Counted from the first letter of the stretch, positions 52,545 to 61,919 are shown. The stretch: DNA of 64,000 nt from Pseudomonas capsici (GCF_017165765.1 NZ_JAFGZD010000013.1:1-64000); one strand, 5' to 3'. The notes: generated by a model not told the origin, from the letters alone. Program-made: numbers and translations.

Positions 52545-53363
52545 CTAGCGGATTACCTCTATGACAAGACCTGCCTTATCGACACTGCCCGTCTCCAATC
52601 GTGCCGTGCGTACCCCCTTGGCAACCAGTGCTTCGCGCCATGCATCGGCATGGGTGCCCGAAACCGTGGCGCGCAAGGTGCTGTCCAGATTCAGGCCACG
52701 GGACAGTAAAGTCACCCAGCGCTCCTCGGGTTCGCCACCCAGCCGTGGCAGTTCCAGCCTGCCGGTGCTTCTGAGCTGGCGCAGCAAGGTGGCGGACGTC
52801 GGCAACAGTTCGCCCAGAGGGGCGGCGGCCGTGAACTGCTCGACATGCAGGTAAGCCCGACGATTGCCGCGAGTGATGCCGTACAGGGCCACCAGGGTTT
52901 CGCTGTCAGGCTCGGCCAGTCTCAGCAGCAGATAGGCCTGACGGTCATCGGCGCCATAGAGCTTGGAGTTACCGAAGACATCATTGGCCCACAGGCTGCT
53001 TTCGCCACAATCACGGGCCTGACACCAGAACAACAGCTCGGCCCCCTGCTTCTGCAAGGCTTCACGAGCAGCCGTGAACGCTTCATCCGAAGTGCGTTCG
53101 GCAGGCAACTGGTAGGTGACCGAGGTGAGATTGCCACGGGCATTGACCTGACCGTCAAAACGCAACTGGCCGCTGATCTTGCGGATCGCCCCCATCGGGT
53201 AGATACGTTCCAGTTCGGCAGCGGGCCGGTAATCGACTATTTCCGCATCGGTCAGACGCGGCACGATATTCAGGTCATGACTGCCCGGCACATCGGCGGC
53301 AGACACCAGAGCGCTGAACAGTGAAGCACACAGCATGACCAATGGAGCACGGGATAAACGCAT
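52545..53363 (-). CDS. DUF4892 periplasmic protein
   Basis: 272 residues from the second ATG (53363, MRLSRAPL); an ATG four codons earlier is possible. The signal peptide ends near residue 22 (SALVSAAD). The mature protein has DHNIV-like YR/YP segments (VDYRPAAELERIYPMGAI), one Cys pair (FWCQARDCGESSLW) that could form a disulfide, and a conserved LLRLAEPDSETLVALYGITRGNR in parts. This matches the Pseudomonas DUF4892 family as I remember it. No function is known. Confidence 0.75.
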   Translation of the reverse strand: MRLSRAPLVMLCASLFSALVSAADVPGSHDLNIVPRLTDAEIVDYRPAAELERIYPMGAIRKISGQLRFDGQVNARGNLTSVTYQLPAERTSDEAFTAAREALQKQGAELLFWCQARDCGESSLWANDVFGNSKLYGADDRQAYLLLRLAEPDSETLVALYGITRGNRRAYLHVEQFTAAAPLGELLPTSATLLRQLRSTGRLELPRLGGEPEERWVTLLSRGLNLDSTLRATVSGTHADAWREALVAKGVRTARLETGSVDKAGLVIEVIR

Positions 53364-53502
53364 GGATGCTCTCATCGACTTGCTAGAGGAGAAATGGAAC
53401 GGACAACGTCGCCATCAAGGCAAATGTAAACGGCAATAGGCTGGTCCATCATGATTGACTCCTGTTTCGATTCTTGCAGCGTCGACAGTTGCCTGTTGCA
53501 AG

Positions 53503-54357
53503 TCAAGGCGCAGCGAAGAAGCGATTGAAACAGTCTGCAACAGAGCTTGCGCCCTCTTCGTCATTCAAGTGCAGATGATGCCCGCCGGACAGGCTTTTGA
53601 CCTGAAATGGCAGCCCTGACAGCAGCTCCCGATTCCTGGCCAGCATTCCGTCTTCAGCCATTACCAATTGTGTCGGACACTTGATTCCGTCGACAAAGTT
53701 CATGGCCTGCCGGTGACTGAAGCGCATGGCCGAGGGCAATGTCAGACGACTGTCGCTGCGCCAGGTGTAACCGCCGGGGACCGGCATCAGTCCACGCTGG
53801 GCCAGCAATTGCGCCGCTTCACGACTGACGGCAACCATCCCCCTCATGCGTACTTCTATGGCGCGCTCCTGATCCGGATACACCGGCTTCTGCTTGCCGG
53901 GCAAGGCCAGTTGCGCCTCGATGGCCATGCGCATGCGATTCACTGTCTCGTCGGCTTCGCCGGTCAGCGGCAGCAACCCGTCGATCAGGGCCAGACGCTG
54001 CACTCGCTCAGGCATCGAAGCCGCCAGAATCACCGAGATGATTGCTCCCAGCGAATGCCCCAACAGGGAAAAGCGCTGCCAGCCCAATTGCTCCGCTACC
54101 TGCAGCACATCAAATACATAATCGACCAGATTGTAGCTCGCCCCTGCAGGACGATGATCGGAGTGACCGTGACCTGCCAGATCCAGCGCCACGATACGCA
54201 GGCCTTCAAGCCGCGGCGCCAGCCGGGCAAAGCTGTTGGCGTTATCGAGCCAGCCGTGCAAGGCGATTACCGGCTGGCCGTCTTCAGGCCCGAACAGATG
54301 CGCGGCCAGTTCGATATGTCCCAGACTCAGGCAAACTTCTTCTACTGCATGGCTCAT
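53503..54357 (-). CDS. Alpha/beta hydrolase
   Basis: 284 residues from the ATG at 54357, which overlaps the upstream hydrolase's stop (ATGA). The oxyanion region is IALHGWLDNANSF, the nucleophile elbow LLGHSLGAIIS (GxSxG), and the catalytic His lies in LSGGHHLHLNDE. The cap segment includes DGLLPLTGEADETVNRM. It has no signal peptide and should be a cytoplasmic esterase/lipase-like enzyme of unknown substrate. The overlap with a second hydrolase of the same fold suggests coupled expression. Confidence 0.85.
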   Translation of the reverse strand: MSHAVEEVCLSLGHIELAAHLFGPEDGQPVIALHGWLDNANSFARLAPRLEGLRIVALDLAGHGHSDHRPAGASYNLVDYVFDVLQVAEQLGWQRFSLLGHSLGAIISVILAASMPERVQRLALIDGLLPLTGEADETVNRMRMAIEAQLALPGKQKPVYPDQERAIEVRMRGMVAVSREAAQLLAQRGLMPVPGGYTWRSDSRLTLPSAMRFSHRQAMNFVDGIKCPTQLVMAEDGMLARNRELLSGLPFQVKSLSGGHHLHLNDEEGASSVADCFNRFFAAP

Positions 54358-55163
54358 GGGCCAGTAACCTCCATGCGTCGGGCGTCCCAACGGGTAAACA
54401 ATGATTTGAGCATCTGCGCTGTTTCGACAGGCCGCTCCAGAGGAAACATGTGCCCTCCCGGCATCGACAGGTATTCACCGTCGCGCAGACGTCTGGCCTG
54501 ATAGCCATGATGGGGCAATACCACCCGGCTGTGTTTACCGCGCACCATGGCCAGCGGCACGCTGAGTTGCCGCGAAGGCTTGGGGCTGGTGTGCGGAATG
54601 CTGCGATAAATGCTGATTTCCGTGGCGGCATCGAAGCGCAGACGCAACTGTTCGCCATCGACTCGCAGGCCATGTTGCAGATAAGCATCGAAACAGTCCG
54701 GGTCGAAACGGCGGAACAACATCTTGCTGGAGAAATAATCACGCGCCGCCGCTGCATCGCTGAAGGCTTCGCGACGCCCCAGAGTACGGCCTGCGGGCGT
54801 GATGCGATCGATGAAACCGAAACGCTTGGCGGCGCGGATCATCCATTGATCCAGCAGACTCAGGACCGGCGAATCGAGCATCACCACACCTCGGTACAAC
54901 TCCGGGCAACGCAGCGCTGCATGAAAGTGCAGCACACCACCCAGGGAATGCCCGACACCCCAGACGGGTGCCGGCTGTTCGCGCAAATGATGGATCAGTT
55001 CATCCACCAGATTCAGCCAGTTGTCATCGACCGGGAAACGCGGGTCGTGGGCATGCTGTTCCAGATGGGCAACCGAGTACTCCGGTGCCAGCGCGGAGAA
55101 CAGCTTGCCGTAGGTCGCCGACGGAAAACCGTTGGCGTGAGCAAAGAAGATATGTTGCGACAT
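54354..55163 (-). CDS. Alpha/beta hydrolase
   Basis: 269 residues from the ATG at 55163 (MSQHIFFAHANGFPS). HANGFP is the oxyanion-side motif, GVGHSLGGVLHFHAAL the nucleophile elbow, and SMPGGHMFPLERP carries the catalytic His. It is unlike its overlapping neighbour beyond the common fold. The longer open frame to 55310 covers a strong hairpin and is not credible. The Shine-Dalgarno is weak. Substrate unknown. Confidence 0.83.
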   Translation of the reverse strand: MSQHIFFAHANGFPSATYGKLFSALAPEYSVAHLEQHAHDPRFPVDDNWLNLVDELIHHLREQPAPVWGVGHSLGGVLHFHAALRCPELYRGVVMLDSPVLSLLDQWMIRAAKRFGFIDRITPAGRTLGRREAFSDAAAARDYFSSKMLFRRFDPDCFDAYLQHGLRVDGEQLRLRFDAATEISIYRSIPHTSPKPSRQLSVPLAMVRGKHSRVVLPHHGYQARRLRDGEYLSMPGGHMFPLERPVETAQMLKSLFTRWDARRMEVTGP

Positions 55164-55247
55164 GCCGACGCACTCGATGGCCGAATCTGTGGCGATTGTG
55201 CGCACCCCGTCAGGGCTACGGCAACGATTGGAAGTGCCATCGAAGGT

Positions 55248-55279
55248 GACACTCCGGCCATCGGGTTGGCCGGAGTGTC
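55248..55279. terminator. Perfect 13-bp hairpin between thioesterase and hydrolase genes
   Basis: GACACTCCGGCCA faces TGGCCGGAGTGTC around a six-base loop, just 3' of the thioesterase stop codon. There is no T tract on the minus strand, so it may protect the 3' end or attenuate read-through. Confidence 0.6.
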
Positions 55280-55284
55280 GGCAT

Positions 55285-55728
55285 TCAACGTGCCGGCGGC
55301 TCCTGCCCATGGGGAACGACCGCGACGGTCAGGCGAGAGATGCAGCATGGCTTGCCCTCCTCGTTGCTGATGCGGATATCCCACACATGGGTCGTACGGC
55401 CGAGATGAACCGGACGTACCACACCCGTCACACGCCCGCTGCGCACGCCACGCAGGTGGTTGGCGTTGACCTCCAGTCCCACGCAAAAGAACTTGCTGCT
55501 GTCGACCACCAGAAAGCTGGCCATGGACCCGAGGGATTCCGCCAGCACCACGGATGCCCCGCCATGCAGCAGGCCGAAAGGCTGATGGGTACGCTGATCG
55601 ACCACCATGCTGCCGGTCAGGGAATCTTCGGTAAACGAGTCGAGGCGAATATCCAGCACTTCGCCAATGGTGTTCTTCTGGCCTGCATTGAGGCTTTCGA
55701 GATTGGGAGTTTCACGCCATATGGTCAT
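55285..55728 (-). CDS. Hotdog-fold thioesterase (PaaI/EntH-like)
   Basis: 147 residues. The catalytic region QPFGLLHGGASVVLAESLGSMA has the HGG and following Glu of EntH/MenI-type hotdog thioesterases; VGLEVNANHLRGVRSGRVTG is the second conserved block. Such enzymes release aryl or acyl groups from CoA or carrier proteins, often as proofreading. Menaquinone synthesis is not expected in Pseudomonas, so a MenI role is unlikely. It is soluble, upstream of the two hydrolase genes. Confidence 0.85.
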   Translation of the reverse strand: MTIWRETPNLESLNAGQKNTIGEVLDIRLDSFTEDSLTGSMVVDQRTHQPFGLLHGGASVVLAESLGSMASFLVVDSSKFFCVGLEVNANHLRGVRSGRVTGVVRPVHLGRTTHVWDIRISNEEGKPCCISRLTVAVVPHGQEPPAR

Positions 55729-55810
55729 GCCTGATCCTTTTTATAAATGCACTTGATCATGCGTAGATACCGCCTTGCTCGCAACGGGGTATGAACCGCG
55801 CATCCTTGAT

Positions 55811-56266
55811 TCAAACGTGGCGAACACTCAGCAGTGTCATGCCGCCCGCCGTTGCAAACTCGCCTTCGAGTTCGGCCAGGCTGGCAGTGCTCATGGGTTG
55901 GGCGTGCTGATAACTGCCATGCACCAGCAGACCGACCAATGCGCCAACCAGGGGCTGATGGCTGACCAGCAGGATGTCGTCGGCAGCCTGAAGGTCAAGA
56001 TGACTCAGGACCTGACGCGGATCGCTGTCGGGAGTCAACCAGGGGACGGTTACAATCGGCTCGCTGAAACCCAGCGCATGACGAACCAGTTCGGCGGTCT
56101 GTTGCGCCCGCACGTAAGGACTGGCCACGATTCGCTGCAGCGGCTTGCCTTGCAGATGCGCAGCGCTCTTGAGCACTTCTTCGCGGCCATGGGCCGTCAG
56201 TTCACGCTCGGAGTCGCTGCGCGCCCGGGATTGCGCCTCTCCATGGCGCAGTACCCAGACCTTCAC
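55811..56266 (-). CDS. sixA: Phosphohistidine phosphatase SixA
   Basis: 151 residues, histidine phosphatase superfamily. The catalytic N-terminal motif is VLRHGEAQ (RHG), with a second His in LLVSHQPLVGAL and conserved SPYVRAQQTAE. SixA removes phosphate from His residues of phosphorelay proteins (ArcB in E. coli; NPr of the nitrogen PTS). The start overlaps the stop of the DUF4389 gene by four bases, so it is coupled to gpsA-DUF4389. Confidence 0.9.
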   Translation of the reverse strand: MKVWVLRHGEAQSRARSDSERELTAHGREEVLKSAAHLQGKPLQRIVASPYVRAQQTAELVRHALGFSEPIVTVPWLTPDSDPRQVLSHLDLQAADDILLVSHQPLVGALVGLLVHGSYQHAQPMSTASLAELEGEFATAGGMTLLSVRHV

Positions 56267-56607
56267 AGTTTTGGCTCTTCATCACGCACCGGATGCGGTG
56301 CAGGATCGACACGATGCGCAGCCTCGCCCTCCGGAGCACGCGGCGTCGGCCAGTCGGCGAACGGCCAAGGTTTCTGATCGCTGTGAAAAGTCCCGAAGCG
56401 ACCGATCTGCGCCAAAAACTGGCTCAGGCTGTCACCGAAGTTCATCAGGCTGCCGCTGGGCGCACCATAGATCAGGCGATAGACAAGTTGCACCACCACG
56501 ACACCTGCCAGGACAATCTCCGCGACCTGCCAGGCAATGACGAACAGCAGCATCCACAGGATGCGCAACAGGATCGATTCGTTCTTCTGGATTTTGGATT
56601 CGTTCAA
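56263..56607 (-). CDS. DUF4389 membrane protein
   Basis: 114 residues from a TTG start with GGGAGAA upstream. One or two membrane helices at about 12-48 (LLRILWMLLFVIAWQVAEIV, then VVVVQLVYRLI), followed by the conserved NFGDSLSQFLAQIGRF and a Pro/charged cytoplasmic tail. This is the DUF4389 pattern. It lies between gpsA (25-bp gap) and sixA (overlap). Function unknown. Confidence 0.82.
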   Translation of the reverse strand: MNESKIQKNESILLRILWMLLFVIAWQVAEIVLAGVVVVQLVYRLIYGAPSGSLMNFGDSLSQFLAQIGRFGTFHSDQKPWPFADWPTPRAPEGEAAHRVDPAPHPVRDEEPKL

Positions 56608-56632
56608 GATCTTCTCCCTGATGAAATGGAAT

Positions 56633-57658
56633 TCAGTTGAAACCCGTGGTGGAAATGAAATCGACGTCCGTCTTGGGCTCTGCGCGCATCAGCGCTTCGA
56701 TGACCTGGTTGAGCGTACGACCTTCAAAAAGAATTGCATGCAGGCCAGCGACCAACGGCATATAGACCTGCACCTGCTGCGCCTTGACCTTGAGCACCTT
56801 GAGAGTGTTCACGCCCTCGGCCACTTCGCCCAGACGGCTCACCGCTTCGTCCAGATTCAAGCCCTGCCCCAGGGCGAACCCCACCTGATAGTTGCGGCTC
56901 TTGGGCGAGGAGCAGGTCACGATCAGGTCGCCGACACCGGCAAGCCCCAGAAACGTCATGGGGTTGGCCCCCTGACTGACCGCAAAGCGGGTCATTTCGG
57001 CCAGGGCGCGGGTAATCAGCATGCTCTTGGTGTTTTCACCCATGCCCAGCGCCACGGCCATGCCTGCAATGATTGCATAGACATTCTTCAGCGCACCGCC
57101 CAGTTCCACGCCGAAACGGTCGTTACTGGCATAGACCCGAAAGGTACGGCCGTGCAGCGCAGCCTGAACCCGCTGGCACAGTTCTTCATCTTCGCTGGCG
57201 ACCACAGTTGCGGTCAGCGCATCTTCGGCGATCTCCCGGGCCAGGTTGGGGCCGGACAACACACCGATACGAGCATCGGGCACGATCTCTTCGAGAATCT
57301 GGCTCATGAGCTTGAACGTCTGGGCCTCGATGCCCTTGGTCAGGCTCACCAGCATCTTGCCGTTCAAACGCTCGACATGGGGCGCCAGCACGGTGCGCAG
57401 GGCACTTGAGGGCAAGGCGACGAAAATCAGCTCGCACGCCTCGACGGTTGCAGTGAGATCGGTCACAGGCTCGACTTCAGGCCTGACCTTGATGCCCTTC
57501 AGATAACGAGGGTTTTCACGGTTGTCGCGAATCGCTTGGGCCTGCTCCGGGTCGCGCATCCATTGGCGCACCTGATGGCCGTTCTGTGCCAACAGGTTTG
57601 CAATGGCAGTGCCGAAGCTGCCGCCACCAAGAACCGCTACAGGTTGCTGTGTGGTCAT
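56633..57658 (-). CDS. gpsA: Glycerol-3-phosphate dehydrogenase [NAD(P)+]
   Basis: 341 residues from the ATG at 57658 (MTTQQPVAVLGGG). The Rossmann motif is VLGGGSFGTAIANLL. VSLTKGIEAQTFKLM, LSGPNLAREIA, the catalytic-Lys segment LGGALKNVYAIIAGMA and GLAGVGDLIVTCSS are diagnostic of GpsA. It reduces dihydroxyacetone phosphate to sn-glycerol 3-phosphate, the backbone for phospholipids, which suits its nearness to fabA-fabB. The 290-bp gap to 57951 must carry divergent promoters; nothing else is evident there. Confidence 0.96.
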   Translation of the reverse strand: MTTQQPVAVLGGGSFGTAIANLLAQNGHQVRQWMRDPEQAQAIRDNRENPRYLKGIKVRPEVEPVTDLTATVEACELIFVALPSSALRTVLAPHVERLNGKMLVSLTKGIEAQTFKLMSQILEEIVPDARIGVLSGPNLAREIAEDALTATVVASEDEELCQRVQAALHGRTFRVYASNDRFGVELGGALKNVYAIIAGMAVALGMGENTKSMLITRALAEMTRFAVSQGANPMTFLGLAGVGDLIVTCSSPKSRNYQVGFALGQGLNLDEAVSRLGEVAEGVNTLKVLKVKAQQVQVYMPLVAGLHAILFEGRTLNQVIEALMRAEPKTDVDFISTTGFN

Positions 57659-57950
57659 AAACCAATCCATCCAGGGCCATTCAACTGGCGATGACGCATT
57701 ATACGGAGCGTTGACGCATCGGCCAGCGGCAAACGCTCCCCCCATGGACCTGAGCGCATTGCAGTCACACAAGTTCCATGGAAATTGCCGTCATCTCGGT
57801 TAACATGCGCCGATGCAGCATGGATTATCGTGGCAAACGGCTTTGACGCTGTGCCGATGCAAATGCTATGACCCGAACCACAGAGCGCAGAAGCATGGAC
57901 GCCACACTCCACTTCCTGGATTGCCACACGGCCCAGAAGGCACGCAGCCA

Positions 57951-59849
57951 ATGAAACTGCGTCACTGGGATATTCATACCCGCACCCAGATCATAAGCCT
58001 GGGCCCGGCACTGATCCTGACACTGCTGCTGGTCAGCTTCTTCACTTTCGTGCGGATTCAGGACCTGCGTCAGGAACTCAATCATATCGGGCAACTGATC
58101 GCCAACCAGTTGGCACCAGCGTCGGAAACCGGGGTCATTCTAGGGGATATCGAAACCCTCAAGAGCCTGATGCGGGCGACCCTGTCCATGCCCAACGTCC
58201 GCTATGTGGAAATCCAGGACAGCAACAACAATGTGCTGATCTACATCGAACAGCCACACCAGAGCGCCAACCACTCGCTGCAGACGGAAACCTTCCAGGC
58301 CCCCATCCACTCGCAACATGCGAGTGTGAATCACAATATCGCGACCTCGGGAGGCTATCTGGGCCGAGTACTGGTGGGCATGTCCAGCGAGGCGTTCAGC
58401 CAGCGCCAGCAGGAAATCCTGCTCAAGGCCGGCATACTGGCGCTGTTCGCGCTTCTGTTTACCTTTCTGCTGGCCAGGCGTCTGGCCCTGAGCCTGTCGC
58501 AACCGATCAGCGACATGGGCGAAGCGCTCAAGGCCATTCAACAAGGCGACTACCATACACCCCTGCCCGTCAGCGACGATGCCGAGCTGGGAGCCCTGGC
58601 CAGACACATCAACAATCTGGCCTCGAACCTGGACAAGGCCAGTACCGAGCAGCAGCGCTCCATGGCTCAGTTGATCCAGACCCGGGAGGAAGCCGAACAG
58701 GCCAACCGGGCCAAATCCGACTTTCTGGCGATGATGAGCCATGAACTGCGCACCCCCATGAATGGCGTGCTGGGCATGCTGCAATTACTGGAAACCACCC
58801 GCATGACTGACGAGCAGGCCGAATACGCGGCGCTGGCTACCGAGTCTACCGAACACCTGCTGCGGGTCATCAATGACATTCTCGACTTCTCCCGTATCGA
58901 ACGCGATGCCCTGCAGATCGAAGGCATCACCTTCAATCTGGCCGAACTGGTCAACGCCTCGATCCAGGCCTTCATCCACAGCGCCCAGCAACGCAATCTG
59001 CTGCTGGAACGACAGATACAACCGGGCCTGGAGTCGCTGAACGTAGTGGGCGATCCCACCCGTATCCGCCAGATTCTGGTCAACCTGATCGGCAATGCCC
59101 TGAAGTTCACAGAAGTGGGCAGCGTGCGCATAGAAGTGGGCTGGGAAGACCTGGACAACGATCAGGTACGCTTCATATGCACCGTACGCGACAGCGGAAT
59201 CGGCATTCATGCGGATCGGCTGGAGTCCATGTTCGATGCCTTCAAGCAGGCCGACAGTTCCATTTCCCGGCGCTATGGCGGCACCGGGCTGGGCCTGCCG
59301 ATTGCCCGCACGCTTGCCGAGCGCATGGGCGGCACCCTGCATGCACAGAGCGAAGAAGGCATCGGCTCCATCTTTACTTTGCAGATCCCGCTGCCGTTAT
59401 GCAGCATGACGGCCGCAACCAAGGCGCAGCCACTGCCGGGTATCGAGTCCTGCAACCGGGAACGCTGTGTATTGCTGGTCGAGGACAACCCGGTCAACCG
59501 TACCGTGGTCACGGCCATGCTGCACAACATGGGCTGCAAGGTGGATGTCGCGCTCGACGGCGCACAGGCCGTCATCAAGGCTGCCGCAGGAAATTACGCG
59601 CTGATTCTCATGGATTGCCGACTGCCGGTCATGGATGGCTATGAAGCAACCCGCAGAATCCGGCAACTTTCGGGGCTGGGCGAGTTGCCGATCATCGCTC
59701 TGACGGCTAATGTCCTGCAGGGTGATCGTGACGCCTGTTTACAGGCGGGCATGAACGACTATCTGGCAAAACCCTTCAAACATGCTGATTTACAGCAGAT
59801 TTTGCAGCGTTGGCTATCCTTTCGAGCGGCTGCGACTGGCGATAAATGA
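57951..59849 (+). CDS. Hybrid sensor histidine kinase with receiver domain
   Basis: 632 residues from the ATG at 57951 (MKLRHWDIHTRTQ). TM1 at about 18-38, a ~120-residue periplasmic domain, TM2 at about 160-180, HAMP (LSQPISDMGEALKAIQQGDY), a coiled coil and the kinase core: H-box MMSHELRTPMNGVLG (His near residue 263), N-box NLIGNALKFTEVG, G-boxes DSGIGI and GTGLGLPIARTL. The C-terminal receiver (about 505-625) has LLVEDNPVNR, Asp in LILMDCRLPVMDG and Lys in YLAKPFKH. The layout and the position beside fabA suggest the P. aeruginosa PA1611 type that modulates the Gac/Rsm switch; this is recalled, not tested. Confidence 0.9.
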   Translation: MKLRHWDIHTRTQIISLGPALILTLLLVSFFTFVRIQDLRQELNHIGQLIANQLAPASETGVILGDIETLKSLMRATLSMPNVRYVEIQDSNNNVLIYIEQPHQSANHSLQTETFQAPIHSQHASVNHNIATSGGYLGRVLVGMSSEAFSQRQQEILLKAGILALFALLFTFLLARRLALSLSQPISDMGEALKAIQQGDYHTPLPVSDDAELGALARHINNLASNLDKASTEQQRSMAQLIQTREEAEQANRAKSDFLAMMSHELRTPMNGVLGMLQLLETTRMTDEQAEYAALATESTEHLLRVINDILDFSRIERDALQIEGITFNLAELVNASIQAFIHSAQQRNLLLERQIQPGLESLNVVGDPTRIRQILVNLIGNALKFTEVGSVRIEVGWEDLDNDQVRFICTVRDSGIGIHADRLESMFDAFKQADSSISRRYGGTGLGLPIARTLAERMGGTLHAQSEEGIGSIFTLQIPLPLCSMTAATKAQPLPGIESCNRERCVLLVEDNPVNRTVVTAMLHNMGCKVDVALDGAQAVIKAAAGNYALILMDCRLPVMDGYEATRRIRQLSGLGELPIIALTANVLQGDRDACLQAGMNDYLAKPFKHADLQQILQRWLSFRAAATGDK

Positions 59850-59909
59850 TAAATTGCGGCAGTCTTGGGGATCGGACCGCCCAATGATATCGGTCGAATG
59901 ACGTATTTC

Positions 59910-59925
59910 AGTGCACAGGTGTACT
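59910..59925. promoter_or_regulatory. Imperfect palindrome in the fabA upstream region
   Basis: AGTGCACAGGTGTACT is a 16-bp inverted repeat with six of eight pairs matching, about 150 bp upstream of the fabA ATG in a 225-bp spacer. Size and position suit a TetR-type unsaturated-fatty-acid regulator (FabR/DesT class), but I cannot confirm the motif. No clear -35/-10 was found. Confidence 0.35.
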
Positions 59926-60074
59926 TTGATTTTCCCTTGCGCTGTGACTTTCACTTCAACGCAACAGTCTATGAGTAGGCTGCCGGACAGAGTCCTGGCG
60001 AATTAGTCCGCCAGGACTGGCGATAGGGCCAGTGGCGCCCCATCTTGCCGCACAAAGATTATTGAGGAGCTCGC

Positions 60075-60590
60075 ATGACCAAACAACACGCCTTTACCCG
60101 GGAAGACCTGCTGCGCTGCAGTCGCGGCGAGCTGTTCGGACCAGGTAACGCGCAACTGCCCGCCCCCAACATGCTGATGGTTGATCGCATCACCCACATC
60201 AGCGAGGAAGGCGGCAAGTACGGCAAAGGTGAATTGGTCGCCGAGCTGGATATCAATCCAGACCTGTGGTTCTTCGCCTGTCACTTCGAAGGCGACCCGG
60301 TCATGCCAGGCTGCCTGGGCCTCGATGCCATGTGGCAGCTGGTAGGTTTCTTCCTGGGCTGGCAGGGTCTGCCAGGCCGTGGCCGTGCACTGGGCTCGGG
60401 CGAAGTGAAGTTCTTCGGCCAGGTCCTGCCGAGCGCCAGCAAGGTCACCTATAACATTCAGATCAAGCGCGTCCTCAAAGGCAAGCTGAACCTGGCCATT
60501 GCCGATGGTTCGGTGACTGTCGACGGCCGCGAGATCTACACCGCCGAAGGCCTGCGGGTCGGCGTCTTCACTTCCACTGAAAACTTCTAA
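60075..60590 (+). CDS. fabA: 3-hydroxyacyl-ACP dehydratase/isomerase FabA
   Basis: 171 residues, the standard FabA length. The active-site His and the helix Asp are in WFFACHFEGDPVMPG and CLGLDAMWQLVGF. RGRALGSGEVKFFGQV and IKRVLKGKLNLAIADG are conserved. FabA dehydrates 3-hydroxydecanoyl-ACP and isomerises trans-2- to cis-3-decenoyl-ACP, the branch point to unsaturated fatty acids. AGGAG lies six bases before the ATG. The 10-bp gap to fabB indicates one operon. Confidence 0.97.
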   Translation: MTKQHAFTREDLLRCSRGELFGPGNAQLPAPNMLMVDRITHISEEGGKYGKGELVAELDINPDLWFFACHFEGDPVMPGCLGLDAMWQLVGFFLGWQGLPGRGRALGSGEVKFFGQVLPSASKVTYNIQIKRVLKGKLNLAIADGSVTVDGREIYTAEGLRVGVFTSTENF

Positions 60591-60600
60591 GGGTAATCGC

Positions 60601-61821
60601 ATGCGCCGCGTCGTTATCACTGGTCTGGGCATTGTTTCCTGCTTGGGCAATGACAAAGAGACCGTCACCGCCAACCTGCGTGCCAACCGCCCTGGCATCC
60701 GGTTCAATCCGGAATATGCCGAAATGGGTCTGCGCAGCCAGGTTTCCGGCTCCATCGACCTCAACCTCGAAGAACTGATCGATCGCAAGATCTTCCGTTT
60801 CGTCGGCCACGCGGCAGCCTATGCCTACCTGGCGATGAAAGACGCCATTGCCGACTCCGGCCTGAGCGAAGAACAGGTTTCCAACGTGCGCACCGGCCTG
60901 ATCGCCGGCAGCGGCGGCGCTTCCACTCTGAACCAGATGGAAGCACTGGACACCCTGCGCGAAAAAGGCGTCAAGCGCGTCGGTCCATATCGCGTCACCC
61001 GGACCATGGGCAGCACCGTTTCGGCGTGCCTGGCCACTCCGTTCAAGATCAAGGGCGTGAACTATTCCATCTCGTCCGCCTGCGCCACCAGCGCCCACTG
61101 CATCGGTAACGCAGTCGAGCAGATCCAGCTGGGCAAGCAGGACATCGTCTTTGCTGGCGGCGGTGAAGAAGAGCACTGGACCCAGTCTTTCCTTTTCGAC
61201 GCCATGGGCGCTCTGTCCACCCAGTACAACGAAACCCCGGAAAAGGCCTCCCGCGCCTACGACGCCAAGCGTGACGGTTTCGTCATTGCCGGCGGTGGCG
61301 GCATGGTAGTTGTCGAAGAGCTGGAACACGCTCTGGCACGTGGCGCCAAGATCTACGCTGAAATCGTCGGCTACGGCGCGACTTCCGATGGCTACGACAT
61401 GGTCGCTCCAAGCGGTGAAGGCGCTATCCGCTGCATGCAGATGGCTCTGTCCACCGTTGACGGCAAGATCGACTACCTCAACACCCACGGCACCTCGACT
61501 CCGGTCGGCGACGCCAAGGAAATGGAAGGTGTTCGCGAAGTCTTCGGCACCGACGCTCCAGCCATCAGCTCGACCAAGAGCCTGTCCGGTCACTCCCTGG
61601 GTGCTGCCGGCGTGCATGAAGCCATCTACTGCCTGCTGATGATGGAAAACAACTTCATTGCCGGTTCCGCCAACATCGACGAACTGGACCCGGTTGTCGC
61701 CGACATGCCGATCCTGCTCAAGACTCGCGAAGATGCCAAGCTCGACCTGGTCATGAGCAACAGCTTCGGCTTTGGTGGCACCAACGCCACACTGGTCATG
61801 AAACGCTGGCAGGGCAAGTAA
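60601..61821 (+). CDS. fabB: 3-oxoacyl-ACP synthase I FabB
   Basis: 406 residues. The Cys-His-His active site is seen in SSACATSAHCIGNA, NTHGTSTPVGD and SLSGHSLGAAGVHE; the C-terminal SFGFGGTNATLVM is typical. FabB elongates cis-3-decenoyl-ACP and so commits carbon to unsaturated fatty acids, working directly after FabA. AAGGGT precedes the ATG by seven bases. A terminator follows the stop codon. Confidence 0.97.
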   Translation: MRRVVITGLGIVSCLGNDKETVTANLRANRPGIRFNPEYAEMGLRSQVSGSIDLNLEELIDRKIFRFVGHAAAYAYLAMKDAIADSGLSEEQVSNVRTGLIAGSGGASTLNQMEALDTLREKGVKRVGPYRVTRTMGSTVSACLATPFKIKGVNYSISSACATSAHCIGNAVEQIQLGKQDIVFAGGGEEEHWTQSFLFDAMGALSTQYNETPEKASRAYDAKRDGFVIAGGGGMVVVEELEHALARGAKIYAEIVGYGATSDGYDMVAPSGEGAIRCMQMALSTVDGKIDYLNTHGTSTPVGDAKEMEGVREVFGTDAPAISSTKSLSGHSLGAAGVHEAIYCLLMMENNFIAGSANIDELDPVVADMPILLKTREDAKLDLVMSNSFGFGGTNATLVMKRWQGK

Positions 61822-61845
61822 TACGCCCATCGCCACGTAATAGAG

Positions 61846-61870
61846 AAGGCGCCTTTCGAGGCGCCTTTTT
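61846..61870 (+). terminator. Rho-independent terminator of fabAB
   Basis: AAGGCGCC facing GGCGCCTT with a six-base loop, then further T residues: a classic terminator 25 bp after fabB. Confidence 0.92.
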
Positions 61871-61919
61871 CATGTCTGCGATATGCTTGGGCATTGCCCC
61901 GACTGCAGAGACAAGCCAC

